64,000 nt of DNA, taken from assembly GCA_963817485.1 (NCBI GenBank), contig CAWFOR010000026.1, forward strand, positions 1 to 64,000. Reading direction: 5' to 3'. The translations under genes and the position numbers were made by a program. Positions within the stretch are counted from its first letter, which is position 1. The number at the start of each line of letters is the position of its first letter. Origin of the DNA: Hyphomicrobium_A sp963817485. Its GTDB lineage: Bacteria; Pseudomonadota; Alphaproteobacteria; Rhizobiales; Hyphomicrobiaceae. Shown in pieces: positions 1-13,953 of this stretch. Under the pieces are notes generated by a model. The model searched no databases and was not told the DNA's origin. It saw nothing but the letters and a program-made list of their open reading frames with translations.

Positions 1-1118
1 TGCGCGGCGATCGCCGGCGACCAGGCGGGCTGGCCTCGCGGCCGAGATGGCACGCGAGGAGGGGCAGAAGGAATTGCAGGCCTCGCGGTGGTCGACGCCA
101 TCTCCGTGCACACGAGCCTGAAGAATCGCTGCCAAGGAGACGGTATCGTTGCTCGACTATCGCCTTATCGAGGCAGCCGGAGGGACTATCGAACCCGCCT
201 TGCCTCTGAAGCAAGGCGCACCCTCGCTCCTTGCCGCGCTGGCACTCGACCCCAACACGCCGCCCGCGCTGAAGCTGCCGGCAGCCGAAGGCCGCCGCCC
301 AGCTCAACGCCATCTCGCCGGACGAGATCGCCGGCATCTACCGCGCAAACGCATCGCCGGCGGGCGCGGCGGCAGGCCCAACACGGCGGAGCGCCGCGCG
401 CAGTTGTTCGTCGCGGCTGAAACAAGCGAACGAACGCCGTTGAAGAAAGTGCGGCTCATCGTCTTTCGTACCGGTATCGCGCCGAGCAGGGCTGTACCTC
501 AGCGCCCTGCGCATGTCGGCGCGTGCGAGCGACACGGTGCAGCCCGTGCCCGAGATCGGGTGGTTCGCCGAGACCGCGATCGAGGCGCTGGCGGCCGAGC
601 GCTATGACGAGGCGCGGGCCTGGGTCGCGTTATGGGCGACGCTCGGCGCGTCCCCGGAGGGGCCTGCAGCATTGGCTCGGACTGATCGACATCGCCGATC
701 CGGCGATACCGCGGTCCGCGGCGGACAGAACCTCGCCTCGGTCGAGCAGATGGCGCCGTGCCGGCCGGCTTGGCGCCGAACGACGCTGCATCGGCTGGCC
801 ACCGTGCTCGACGCGCTCGACTACGACGTGCCGATCCCCCTGTGGGATGCGGCGAGCCGCACGCCGCAGCCGGCGACCGGCTACCTGCCCGAGACCGGCG
901 TGCTGGCCGAGCTGCAGTCGGCCAAGACGACACGAGTTCGGCCGCACCATGCTGCTCGTGATGCGCACGCTCGGGCCCGACGGCCCGGAGGGCGCCAACA
1001 TGCTCGCGCTCGGCGACTTCGATCCGCGCCCTGAAGCGCGTCGGGCTGGAGGCCGACGCGCGGCAGGCTCGGCTTCGAGGCGCTGTTCGCGGTGCTGGCC
1101 GCGCACGTCGGCAACTAG
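1..1118 (+). CDS. Conserved hypothetical protein, heavily frameshifted, 5' end possibly outside the window
   Basis: Coding-like peptide segments appear in successive frames: a stretch beginning at 149 (LDYRLIEAAGG), another after about 513 (EIGWFAETAIEALAAERYDE) and a final one ending at the TAG at 1116-1118 (FAVLAAHVGN). Together they suggest a helical, alanine-rich protein of about 330 residues broken by several indels. I do not recognise a catalytic motif. It lies directly upstream of xerD, separated by about 25 bases, which suggests co-transcription. I cannot place the true start: it may be near 149 or before base 1. The frameshifts match the damage seen in all genes up to about 13.5 kb, so they are probably sequence errors. 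Confidence 0.4.
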
Positions 1119-1143
1119 AGGCGGCAATCGAGCACGAGGCGGA

Positions 1144-2094
1144 ATGTCAAGCGGGGCAGCGCCAGCATCGGACGCTTTCCTCGAGATGCTCGGCGCCGAG
1201 CGCGGCGCGGCCGTCAACACGCTGGAGGCCTATCGGCGCGATCTGGAGGATTTTCTCGACGTTCCTGGAGCGCCGTCAGGCGCTCGCCGACGCCGGGCCG
1301 GCGACGGAGATCGGCGCCTACCTGCGGCAGTCCGAGGCCGGGGCTGGCGCCCGCCTCGCGGCGCGCCGGCTGTCGGCGCTCCGCCAGCTGTTCAAGTTCC
1401 TGGTCGCCGAGGGCTGATCGCGGAGGACCCGACGCACGGGCTCAGCGCGCCACGCAAGGGCGCGACCGCTGCCGAAGATCCTGTCGGTCGCGGAGGTCGA
1501 CTCGCCTGATCGGCGCCGCGGCAGGCGCCGGCAGCCGCAGGCGTCACCGGCCGCGACCTCGTGCGGGCGCTGCGCCTGCACTGCGCTGATCGAGACTGCT
1601 CTACGCCACCGGCATGCGCGTCACCGAGCTCGTCACCCTGCCGCGCGCGGTGCTGGCCGGCGACGGCCGCGTCCTGACGATCGTCGGCAAGGGCGGCCGC
1701 GAGCGCCTCGTGCCGCTCAACGCCTCCGCGCGCGCGGCGCTCGACCGCTACCTCAGCGTCGGCCAGGACGGCGACGGCGTCGCGCCGATGCTGCGACGAA
1801 GTGGCTGTTCGCTCGCGCGGCGCCGAGGGCCACCTGACCCGCCAGCGCCTCGCGCCAGGAGCTGAAGGAGCTGGCGCTGGCCGAGCCGGTCTCGATCCCG
1901 AGCGCGTCTCGCCCGCACGTGCTGCGCCACGCCTTCGCCAGCCACCTGCTCGACCGCGGCGCCGACCTGCGCTCGGTGCAGCAGCTGCTCGGCCACGCCG
2001 ACATCTCGACGACGCAGATCTACACCCACGTGCTGGAGGAGCGGCTGAAGAAGCTCGTTTTCAGCACCATCCGCTGGCCCGCCGCGAGCGCTAG
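1144..2094 (+). CDS. xerD: Tyrosine recombinase XerD (frameshifted sequence)
   Basis: XerD with XerC resolves chromosome dimers at dif during cell division. The N-terminal SAM-like domain (AVNTLEAYRRDLEDF) starts from the ATG at 1144. The catalytic domain is readable in pieces: the first Arg in YATGMRVTEL near 1610, the Lys in VGKGGRER near 1690, the HxxR box (HVLRHAFASHLL) near 1920, LGHADIS, and the Tyr nucleophile in QIYTHV near 2020. These motifs lie in different frames, so several indels are present (for example near 1260, 1420, 1500 and 1800). One more lost base near 2057 is needed to reach the usual HHPLA ending and the TAG at 2092-2094. All catalytic residues are present once the frames are joined, so the gene is probably functional in the organism. 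Confidence 0.85.
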
Positions 2095-2180
2095 CTTGCG
2101 TTAATGCGGGAAGTGTTCGGTCTTGACGGCCGGAGCCGCGGCGCGATTGTCCGCAGCCCCTGAACTGCTGCGAGAAGAGC

Positions 2181-3174
2181 ATGGACCGCCCCGCAACCGT
2201 CCGCACTTATCTCGACTTCGAGAAGCCGATCGCCGAGCTCGAGAGCAAGGTGGCCGAGTCTGGACGCGCTCAACAGCGACGAGGACGCCTCGACCTCCAT
2301 CACCGAGGAGGTGACCAAGCTGCAGCAGAAGGCGCAGCAGGCGCTGGTCGACACCTACGCCAAGCTCACCCCCTGGCAGAAGACGCAGGTGGCGCGCCAC
2401 CCCGACCGCCCGCATTGCCTCGACTACGTCGCGCGCTGATCGAGGACTTCACGCCGCTGGCCGGCGACCGCTATTTCGCCGAGGACGCCGCCATCATGGG
2501 CGGCCTCGGCCGCTTCCGCGACCGCCCCGTCGTGGTCGATCGGCCACGAGAAGGGCTCCGACGACCGAGAGCCGCATCCGCACAACTTCGGCATGGCGCG
2601 GCCCGAGGGCTATCGCAAGGCGGTCCGGCTGATGGACCTGGCCGACAAGTTCGGCCTGCCCGTGATCACGCTGGTCGACACGGCCGGCGCCTACCCGGCA
2701 TCGGCGCCGAGGAGCGCGGCCAGGCCGAGGCCATCGCCCGCTCGACCGACCGCTGCCTGTCGCTCGGCGTGCCGCTGGTGACCGTCGTCATCGGCGAAGG
2801 CGGCTCCGGCGGCGCCGTAGCGATTGCCCGCGCGCCAACCGCGTGCTGATGCTCGAGCACTGCGATCTACACGGTGGCCTCGCCGGAGGCGGCCGCCTCC
2901 ATCCTGTGGCGCGACTCGGCGCGCGCCATCGATGCCGCCACCAGCATGAAGATCACCGCGCAGGACCTCAAGACGCTGGGCGTCATCGATGTCATCATCA
3001 CCGAGCCGGTCGGCGGCGCCCATCGCGACCGGAGCGATCATGCAAGCGACGGGCGATGCCATGGCCAGGGCGCTGTCGAGTTCGCCGGCATGAGCCCGGC
3101 CGAGATCCTCCAGCAGCGCCACGAGAAATTCCTGGAGATCGGCCGCAGCCTCAACACGGATTTCACGGGTATAA
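2181..3174 (+). CDS. accA: Acetyl-CoA carboxylase carboxyltransferase subunit alpha (frameshifted sequence)
   Basis: AccA with AccD transfers the carboxyl group from carboxybiotin to acetyl-CoA, giving malonyl-CoA for fatty-acid synthesis. The N-terminus (YLDFEKPIAELESKV) follows the ATG at 2181. Other family blocks are readable across frames: a degenerate GHEKG region near 2545, HNFGMARPEGYRKA near 2585, PVITLVDTAGAYP near 2660, VTVVIGEGGSGGA near 2780, and MKITAQDLK near 2950. The protein closes with EKFLEIGRSLN near 3150. The open frame continues to 3266, but the tail after about 3160 looks like intergenic DNA. A stop at 3172-3174 in the next frame is the more natural end. At least five indels interrupt the gene. 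Confidence 0.85.
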
Positions 3175-3268
3175 ATACCCGACAACCGCAATTCCGGTCC
3201 AACTCCGCCGAAACTGGCCAACATTTACCACCGCGAAGATTGCCGCGGGTGGTAGGGTTTCCGTAGCG

Positions 3269-3283
3269 TTAACCGCATGTTAA
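3269..3283 (+). promoter_or_regulatory. Candidate CtrA-binding site (TTAA-N7-TTAA)
   Basis: The sequence TTAACCGCATGTTAA matches the full alphaproteobacterial CtrA motif TTAA-N7-TTAA exactly. It lies 81 bases upstream of the ATG at 3364 of the first L,D-transpeptidase. CtrA is the cell-cycle master regulator, so control of a wall-crosslinking enzyme would make sense. That link is inference, and the motif is short enough to occur by chance. Confidence 0.45.
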
Positions 3284-3363
3284 CCTTTGGACATTAATGG
3301 TGATCAGCGCGCGCCGGGGCACAGCGTATGAGTTGATCATCCTTGGCCGAGAACGGGCCCGTG

Positions 3364-4268
3364 ATGCGCGCCATTGCGCGCTAGCGGGTGCTTGTGTGCT
3401 TGCGTCCTGCATCGCGGCGCCCCCTGATCCCCCCTGCCGCAGCCGCTCCGCAGCGAAGCCATGATGCTGCTCGGCAAGAAGGGCATGGACCGGCGCGCCG
3501 ATCTTCGTCCGCATCTTCAAGGAGAAGTTGGAGCTCGAGGTCTGGAAGCAGCGCGACGACGGCCGCTTCTACCACTTCAAGACCTATCCGATCTGCAACT
3601 GGTCGGGCGACCTCGGCCCCAAGACCAGGTACGGCGACCGGCAGGCGCCGGAGGGGTTCTACACGATCACGCGCGAGCAGATGAACCCGGACTCCAAGTA
3701 CCACCTGGCCTTCAACCTCGGCTACCCCAACGCCTACGACCGGTCGCAGCAGCGCACCGGCGACTTCCTGATGATCCACGGCAAGTGCAAGTCGGCCGGC
3801 TGCTACGCCATGACGGACGCGCTGATCGAGGAGATCTACGCCATGGCCCGCGAATCCTTCATCGGCGGGCACGACAGCTTCCAGGTGCACGCCTTCCCGT
3901 TCCGCATGACGGACGAGAACATGGCCCGCTACGCCAACCACGAGGCTATCCGTTCTGGCAGACCATGAAGGAAGGCTACGACTACTTCGAGCTGACGCCT
4001 CCCCACCGGTGGCCGTCTGCAACCGGCGCTACGTCGTGAACGTTAAGCCCCGGCGAACGCCACCGTCTCGTCCGGAAGCCGCCTGCCCGCGCTTCGTACG
4101 CGGCCGGTCGCGCCGTTCAGGCCCAAGCCCGGCGAGCAGATCGCCGAGCAGCGCATCGTCGTGCCCGGACAGAAGATGCGCAGCCTGCGAGCGTCGCTGC
4201 GCGAAGCCGACGCCGGCAACCGCCCCGTGGGTCCTTCGGGACGTCGTTCGGCCCGGCATGCCGGATGA
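3364..4268 (+). CDS. L,D-transpeptidase family protein (YafK/ErfK-like), copy 1 of 3
   Basis: Predicted periplasmic murein L,D-transpeptidase (YkuD fold), which would make 3-3 crosslinks or attach proteins to peptidoglycan. From the ATG at 3364, and after one apparent indel, the frame gives a lipoprotein-like signal (AGACVLASCIAAPPDPP). The catalytic domain is intact between 3528 and 3960: FKTYPICNWSGDLGPK, QAPEGFYTI, FNLGYPNAYDR and the active-site block IHGKCKSAGCYAMTD with the nucleophilic Cys. A conserved VCNRRY element follows near 4017. After another indel near 4043, a Pro/Arg-rich tail runs to the TGA at 4266-4268, overlapping the next gene. Copies 2 and 3 share these blocks. Confidence 0.75.
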
Positions 4269-5202
4269 CCGGCAGCAGTTGCCGCCACCTCCCCCCAGTA
4301 GACCGTGGCTGGGCCGCACGCTGGGACGCTCGTCGGGCTCGGCGTGCTGGTTGCGGTTGCGGCCGTCGCGGCCATCATGTTCTGGCCGCATGTCTCGCCG
4401 CGATCGAGGAGGACGCAATCGGCCGAGAGGCGGACCGCTGGCCCTCTACCGGCGGCAAGCCGCTCCCCGGCACTCCCGATCTGCAGACCTGCCCGGCCGG
4501 CTGGCGGCGCAGGGCGCGAGCTCGGAGCGCCGGTCTTCGTGCGCATCTTCAAGCGCGAGTTCGAGCTCGAGCTGTGGATGAAGCCGCGACGGCCGCTTCC
4601 AGCGCTTCGCCGTCTATCCCATCTGCCGCTGGTCCGGCCGGCTCGGTCCCAAGCTCGAGGAGGGCGATGAGCCAGACGCCCGAGGGCTTCTACACGGTGG
4701 ACGCCAAGGCGCTCAATCCGGCAAGCCGCTGGCACCGCTCGTTCAACCTGGGCTTTCCCAACGCCTTCGACCGCGCGCACGCCCGCACGCGGCTCGCTCG
4801 TCATGGTGCACGGCGGCTGCGCGTCGGTCGGCTGCTTTGCCATGACCGATCCGGTGGTCGACGAGATCTGGCGCCTGGTGACGGCGGCGCTGCACGGCGG
4901 CCAGAAGCGGTTTCATGTGCACGTCTTCCCGTTCCGCATGACCGAGGAGAACCTGGCGCGGCGCCGCGCCCCGCCGCGCCCTTCTGGAGCAGCTCAAGCT
5001 TGGCCACGACCCGTTCGCGCAGACGCAGATCCCGCCGGACGTAAGTGTGTGTCGCGACCGCTACTCATTCCGGACGGCAAGTGACGATAAAGACGGGAGC
5101 GCGCCGATCGAAACCGGCTGCCCGAGTGCCACTTTGGAAACGAAATCGCAGTTCCGGGATTTACCCTTAACCGGGGCGAATTGCCGCAACACCCTGTGGT
5201 GA
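4258..5202 (+). CDS. L,D-transpeptidase family protein, copy 2 of 3
   Basis: Second paralogue. The N-terminal segment is proline-rich, then has one clear membrane anchor (GVLVAVAAVAAIMFW near 4335-4385). It is followed by the shared GGKPLPGTPDLQ linker and the catalytic domain (FKREFELELWM, YPICRWSGRLGPK, TPEGFYTV, FNLGFPNAFDRAHAR). The active-site block is VHGGCASVGCFAMTD near 4806, with catalytic Cys and His present. The PFRMTEENLA element follows. A frame change near 4960 leads into PPDVSVCRDRYSFRTAS, which carries the same VCxxxY motif as copies 1 and 3, and the TGA at 5200-5202. The alternative frame stops at 5084. Start placed at the ATG at 4258, overlapping copy 1; the real start is uncertain because of indels. 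Confidence 0.7.
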
Positions 5203-5313
5203 CTTGATAATGTCGCTTTGAGCCGGTCACTTCCGGCGCCAACGGGCATCTCGCGTCGGCACGGGCCCGCTTGGATATGCCGCAAGGGGGTAGATCTTGA
5301 AAGGGCTGGGTTG

Positions 5314-6678
5314 ATGCGTCTGTCATTTGGGCCCTTGTGCCGTTGTGTTTTTGGATTGTGCGCCGCGCTGCTCGTGGCCACACAGGCCGAGGCTGGCCCG
5401 CCGCTCGCGCCTGGACCTTCCCGCGGGTGCGGTCGACCGCGCTGAGCACCGGCGCCTCGCCTCCGAAGGCAAAGTGCTGCCCGGCACACCACCTCACCAA
5501 GCTCGACGAGCGTCTCACTGCGGCACATGCTGACGAAGGATGCCTCCATCACGATGCGCATCTTCAAGGCCGAGTTCTGAGTCGAAGTGTGGATGACGAC
5601 GAAGATGGCGAATACTCCTCTGCTACCTACCCGGTCTGCTTCTGGTCGGTATGCTGGGGCCCAAGCTCAAGAGGGCGATCCGGCAGGCGCCAGAGGGCTT
5701 CTACACGATTACCAGCCTCAGACCCACCGCGAGGGGGCGCGGCGGCCCGTATCGATCGACCTCGGCTACCCCAATTCCTTCGACAAGGTGCAGCAGCGTG
5801 ATGGCTCCGCCGATCCTCATTCACGGCGGCTGCGCTTCGATCTCGTGCTCGCTTCGCCATGACCAATCCGGTCAACGACGAGCTGAACAAGCTGGTGTCG
5901 CGCGCGCTCAGTGCCGGACAGGCCTACGTGCAGATCCACGTCTTCCGTTCCGCATGACGCCGGAGAATTTCGCTCGCTATGACAATCCGCAATGGCGCGA
6001 CTTCTGGCGCAACCTGAAGGACGGCTACGACCTGTTCGAGCGAACGCGCCGGCCGCCGCGCATCAGCGTGTGCGACAACTCCTACGGTTTCCAGGCAGCG
6101 AGCAAGATCGAGTTCGCCCTAATCCCGGCCCGGTCGCCGTTTGCCCGCGCACCGAGGCAATGCTGCACGAACTCCACGAGCTGAATACCCGCGTCGCCGA
6201 GCAGACCGCTCCGCCGCCGCCAACCGAATTCGAAACCCGCCCCGGCGTACGCCTTCCTGCATCTCGTCCGGCCGCCGGTCTCCTACATGAGCAGGATCGG
6301 CTCGAGCTCCTACCAGCAGCCCGCCGGCGAGACGGCGCGCGCGGGCGTAAGCCCGGTTCTGACGCGGCGCCTTCCCTGCCCGGCGGCACTGTCGAGCTGC
6401 CGAGGATGCGGCGCTGCGCGACAAGCTCGCGGAGAAGGCCGCGATCGCGGCGGAGAAGCACGCGTCAGCAGCAAGCAGCCCGCGGTCCACAAGAAGCGCG
6501 GCATACGGCGAGCCGCTAGCCGCCGACACACGAGACGCCGACGATTGCCGACGCCTTGCACCCACGGCACCCGTGGCCTACATCGGGCTGCAGCGGCAAC
6601 AGCGGGATCTCGATCATGCGGCGCGCGACGGCCGAGCCCGCGCCTACGGCGACCACAGCCTACGCTGAACTCCGGTAG
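5314..6678 (+). CDS. L,D-transpeptidase family protein, copy 3 of 3, with long C-terminal extension
   Basis: Third paralogue, starting at the ATG at 5314 with a clean Sec signal peptide (FGLCAALLVATQAEAG). Shared blocks follow in changing frames: LPGTP near 5480, MRIFKAE near 5555, YPVCFWS, MLGPK, EGFYTI, SIDLGYPNSFDKVQQR, IHGGCAS near 5818, and PFRMTPENFARYDNPQWRDF near 5950. VCDNSYGF at 6070 is the VCxxxY motif. Unlike the other copies, it continues for about 200 residues of Pro/Ala/Arg-rich sequence that I cannot assign. The active-site block reads GGCASISC with a frame disturbance just after it, so the usual SxGC cannot be confirmed. The stop is uncertain (6668 or 6678). Confidence 0.6.
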
Positions 6679-6684
6679 GACCAT

Positions 6685-7807
6685 GTGAGCCGCATTCTCG
6701 TCATCGGCGGCTACGGCGCCTTTCGGAGCGCGGGTATCGGAGCGGCTTGCGGACGAGCCCGGCCTGGAGGTCATCGTCGCCGGGCGCAGGGAGGACGCGG
6801 CGGCCGCATACGCGGCACAGCTTGCGCGCGCGGCACGTGCGAGGATCACTCCACGCCGCCGTCGACGCGGCAAGAGCGACGCCGGAGCAGGTCCGCGAGC
6901 TTTCTGTCTCCGTGCTCATCAACGCTTCCGGCCCCTTTCAGGGCCGAATTGTATAGCCTCGCGCGCGCCGTACACGTCCGCGCGGGCTGCCACTACGTCG
7001 ATCTCGCGGACGCGCGCGCCTTTGTCACCGGCATCACGCAGATCGACCGCGAGGCGCGCGCTGCAGGCGTCAGCGTCATCAGCGGCGCAAGCTCGGTGCC
7101 GGGGCTCTCCTCCGCCGTGGTCGAGGCTTACGTCGGCGAGCTCGCCACGCTCGACGCCGTGGACATCGGCATCTCCCCCGGCAACGGCTTCGATCCCGGG
7201 ATGGTCATCATCGTGTCGATCCTCGGCGCGGTGGGCAGGCCCTTTAACGTGCTGGTCTGGCGGTGGCGGAGAACTGTTTTACGGCTGGCAGGGGCTGCGC
7301 CGTCATCGCTTCCCAGAGCTCGGCGCGCGCTGGATGAGCAACGTCGAGGTGCCGGACCTCGACCTCCTGCCCGGCGCCACCCGGGCCGCAATACCGCCCG
7401 CTTCTCCGCCGGCGTCGAGGTCGGAATGTTCGATCTCGCGCCGGCTGGGGGCTGTCGTGCCTCGTGCGCGCCGGCGTCCTCCGCGATCCGGGGAAGGCTC
7501 GCCGCGCCACTGCTTGGCGCCAAGCGGCGACTGCGGTTTCTCGGCGGCGATGCAGGCGGCATGTTCGTCGCACTCCACGGCCGCGACGCGCAGGGCGAGC
7601 CGCGCTCGATCGATTGGACGTTGATCGCACGCTCTGGCGATGGCCCGTACGTGCCGGCGACCGCTTCGGCGATCCTGGCGGAAACGGCCAGCCGCCGGCG
7701 GCGGCCCGCAGCCCGGAGCGCAACCGTGCTTTGCGCTCTTCACGCCCGCCGATTTCGCCGCCGAGGTCTCGGACCTCGACATTACGTTCAGCGTTCAGCG
7801 CCGATAG
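6685..7807 (+). CDS. Saccharopine dehydrogenase-like NAD(P)-binding protein (frameshifted sequence)
   Basis: The GTG at 6685 starts SRILVIGGYGAFG, the N-terminus of a Rossmann fold with a GxGxxG-type loop. It continues as PGLEVIVAGR, LINASGPFQG, GCHYVDLADARAFV and ISGASSVPGLSSAVV, all typical of the saccharopine dehydrogenase NADP-binding family (DUF4166-like or trans-acting enoyl reductase-like architectures). The C-terminal half contains FSAGVEVGMFDLA, GAKRRLRFLGGDAGGM and GEPRSIDWTLIARSGDGPYVPA. It ends FTPADFAAEVSDLDITF before the TAG at 7805-7807. About five indels interrupt it. The substrate cannot be told from sequence. The stop lies only 15 bases from the convergent secA stop. Confidence 0.65.
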
Positions 7808-7821
7808 CGCAAACTCACGCC

Positions 7822-11308
<3,487 letters not shown>

Positions 11309-11597
11309 GCGAAGGGTTCCTAACCTGCCAACGTGTCGCCGCGGACACGGGCCCCAAGCGGTGCGTCGCCCTCGCAATAAGCCGCCGTCCGCCGGAGCGG
11401 CGCCTGAAGGGGCCGCCGTGAACCCGCGCGAAGACGCGCCTTGCGAACGGCCGGTCCCGCCGGGCCATGAGATAAGGACCGCACCCGCATTGTCAACGAA
11501 CGAGCCGGCGGGGTCGCCGGAGGCCACAGACTTCGGCCATTACGCAAGTCGTAACTTGGTGCCGCCCCGCCCACTATCCATGGGCCGGCAACCTCCA

Positions 11598-12602
11598 TGC
11601 CGTCCGAACGATTCAGCAGCACCGCGGGCTTGCACTCAATCGCGCGCCCGCCGGAACCTCAGAGCCTGACATCGCGAACGTCATCCTGAGCGGCGCGTCC
11701 TCCGGTCGCCGCCGTTGTTGCCGCCATCTCGGCCGGCGGCTTCCTCCGCCGCGGGCGCGAGGCAAACCGGGCGAGCGATCGGCCAAAGTCAACGGCAAGA
11801 CCATCACCGATACGGACATGAAGCTCGCCGAAGCCGAGATCGGCAACGACCTGGCCCACTTGCGCCCGAAGCGAAACGCCGCGTGCTGGTGGAGTTCCTG
11901 ATCGAGAACCAGCTGTTCGCCGACGCGGCCGAGGGGCCAAGCTTGCGGCCAGGCCGGAGTACGAGGAGCAGATGCGGTACTGCGGCGCCGCGCCCTGCGC
12001 GAGCCTATTTCGACAAGACGTTCGGGAAGATCAGCGATGACGAGGCCAGGAAAATCTATCCGAGAAGATGGGCGCAGCTGAAGCCGGAGGAGGAGATGCG
12101 TGCGCGCCACATCCTGGTCGACAGCGAGGACAAGGCGAAGGATCTGCACGGAAGATCGTCCGCCGGGCGCCGACTTCGCACAACTCGCCAAGGAGAATTC
12201 GACCGAACCGGGCTCCAAGGACCAGGGCGGCGAGCTCGGCTTCTTCGTACACGGGCAAATGGTGCCGCAGTTCGAGGCGGTGGCCTTCAAGCTGAAGAAG
12301 GGCGAGGTCAGCGAGCCGTTCGAGACCCAGTTCGGCTGGCATATCATCAGGGTCGACGACCGCCGCCAGAAGGAGCCGCCCTCCTTCGAGGCCGTGAAGG
12401 ACACGATCCGGGTCGCTGGTCGTGCAGAAGGCGCAGGACACGGCGACGGAGTTGCGGGGCAAGGCTCAGATCGAGTACGTCGACGCCGGCATCAAGAAGC
12501 AGGTCGAGGAGCAGAAACTGAAGAAAGAGCAGGACGCCAAGAAGCCGGCCGAGGCGCCCGCTGCGCCGCAGATCCGGCGGCTCCGCCAGCGCGAAGCCCT
12601 GA
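11598..12602 (+). CDS. Parvulin-type peptidyl-prolyl isomerase, exported (frameshifted sequence)
   Basis: Periplasmic PpiC/SurA-like foldase. The N-terminus is unclear: a hydrophobic stretch near 11700-11750 (VVAAISAGGF) may be the signal. It is followed by KVNGKTITDTDMKLAEAEI, EFLIENQLFADAA and AYFDKTFGKISDDEARKIY, the chaperone-like helical region. The parvulin domain is clean from 12095: MRARHILVDSEDKAKD, FAQLAKENSTEPGSKDQGG, LGFFVHGQMVPQFE, and FGWHIIRVDDRR. A coiled, Lys/Glu-rich tail follows, then Ala/Pro repeats. One lost base near 12590 gives a stop at 12600-12602, just before the terminator hairpin; other frames run to 12663, through it. The neighbour is argJ, as in many Hyphomicrobiales. 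Confidence 0.75.
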
Positions 12603-12624
12603 GCTCAAATACCAGCACGACTGC

Positions 12625-12660
12625 ATCGGGCCGCTTGATCTCAGCGGCCCGATCTGTTTC
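12625..12660 (+). terminator. Intrinsic terminator after the parvulin gene
   Basis: A perfect 11-bp stem, ATCGGGCCGCT (12625-12635) and AGCGGCCCGAT (12643-12653), has a 7-base loop and is followed by CTGTTTC. It sits 23 bases after the inferred stop of the parvulin gene and 35 bases before the argJ start. Confidence 0.75.
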
Positions 12661-12694
12661 TAGGTGCGGGCTCGCCGACACTTTGGGATCCGCC

Positions 12695-13939
12695 ATGGCC
12701 AAGGCAGCACCCGTCTCCCCCTTCGCCCCGAAATGCTGCCCGAGATGCCGGCAGTCGACGGCGTGCGCTTCGCGACCGCCGAGGCCGGCATCCGCTATAA
12801 GGGCCGCACCGACCTATCGCTGGCCGTGCTCGATCCCGGCACGACGGTGGCCGGCGTGCTGACCCGCTCCAAGACGTGCTCGGCCCCGGTCGAGTGGTGC
12901 GCGCAAGCCCTGCACGACGGCCGCGCCCGCGCGCTCGTCGTCAATTCCGGCAACGCCAACGCCTTCACCGGCAAGAAGGGGCGCGAGGCGGTCGAGATCA
13001 CGGCGGAGGCGGCCGCCAAGGCGGTGGGCTGCCTGCCAGCGAGGTCTTCATCGCCTCGACCGGCGTCATCGGCGAGCCGATGGATGCAGGCAAGTTCGCG
13101 CACCTACTCGGCGGGCTCGCCGGCGAAGCCGCCCCGGATGCTTGGGATGCCGCGGCGCACGCGATCATGACCACGGACACCTTCCCCAAGCTCGCCACGC
13201 GGCACGCCAAGATCGCCGGCACGGAGGTCGTCATCAACGGCTTCTGCAAGGGCGCCGGCATGATCCAGCCCGACATGGCGACCATGCTGTGCTTCGTCTT
13301 CACCGACGCGGCCATCGCGGCGCCGGCGCTGCAAGCGATCGTTTCGCATGCCGCCGACCGCACCTTCAATTGCGTGACCATCGACGGCGACACCTCGACC
13401 AGCGACACGCTGATTGCGTTCGCCACAGGCGCGGCGGAGCGCGCGGCGCGCCGCGCATCGCCGATGCGGCCGATCCGCGCGTTGCCGCGTTCGCGGCCGC
13501 GCTGCACGATCTCCTGCGCGAGCTGGCGATCCTCATCGCCAAGGACGGCGAGGGCATCACCAAGTTCGTCACCGTCGAGGTCGAGGGCGCCGAGAGCGAC
13601 TTGGCCGCCCGGCGCATAGCGCTCTCGATCGCCAACTCGCCGTTGGTCAAAACGGCGATCGCCGGCGAGGACCCCAACTGGGGCCGCATCGTCATGGCGG
13701 TCGGCAAGGCGGGTGAAGCGGCCGACCGCGACCGGCTGTCGATCTGGTTCGGGGACATCCTCGTCGCCGAGAACGGCGAGCGCGCGGCGAGCTACGACGA
13801 AGCGACCGTCGCACGCTATATGAAGGGCGCCGCCATCGTCGTGCGCGTCGACGTCGGCATCGGCAAGGGTCGCGCCACCGTGTGGACGTGCGATCTGACG
13901 CACGGCTACATCGATATCAATGCCTCCTATCGCAGCTGA
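12695..13939 (+). CDS. argJ: Bifunctional glutamate N-acetyltransferase / amino-acid acetyltransferase ArgJ (three apparent indels)
   Basis: ArgJ transfers acetyl from N-acetylornithine to glutamate in the cyclic arginine pathway. The ATG at 12695 gives MAKAAPVSPFAPK. After a lost base near 12732 the family sequence follows (LPEMPAVDGVRFATAEAGIRY). The autoproteolytic site is visible as IMTTDTFPK near 13168, where the second Thr of the pair is the expected nucleophile. KGAGMIQPDMATML and FNCVTIDGDTSTSDT are also canonical. Further single-base losses are needed near 13038 and 13439. The C-terminus DLTHGYIDINASYRS is exact for the family and ends at the TGA at 13937-13939. Length after repair is about 415 residues, as expected. 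This is the last badly damaged gene in the window. Confidence 0.92.
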
Positions 13940-13953
13940 GCGCCAGGACCTCG

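Noticed and set aside
499..933. Arg/Ser/Ala-rich open frames opposite to the first gene, and many like them elsewhere
   Set aside because: Typical shadow frames of high-GC coding DNA with low-complexity Arg/Ala/Pro composition.
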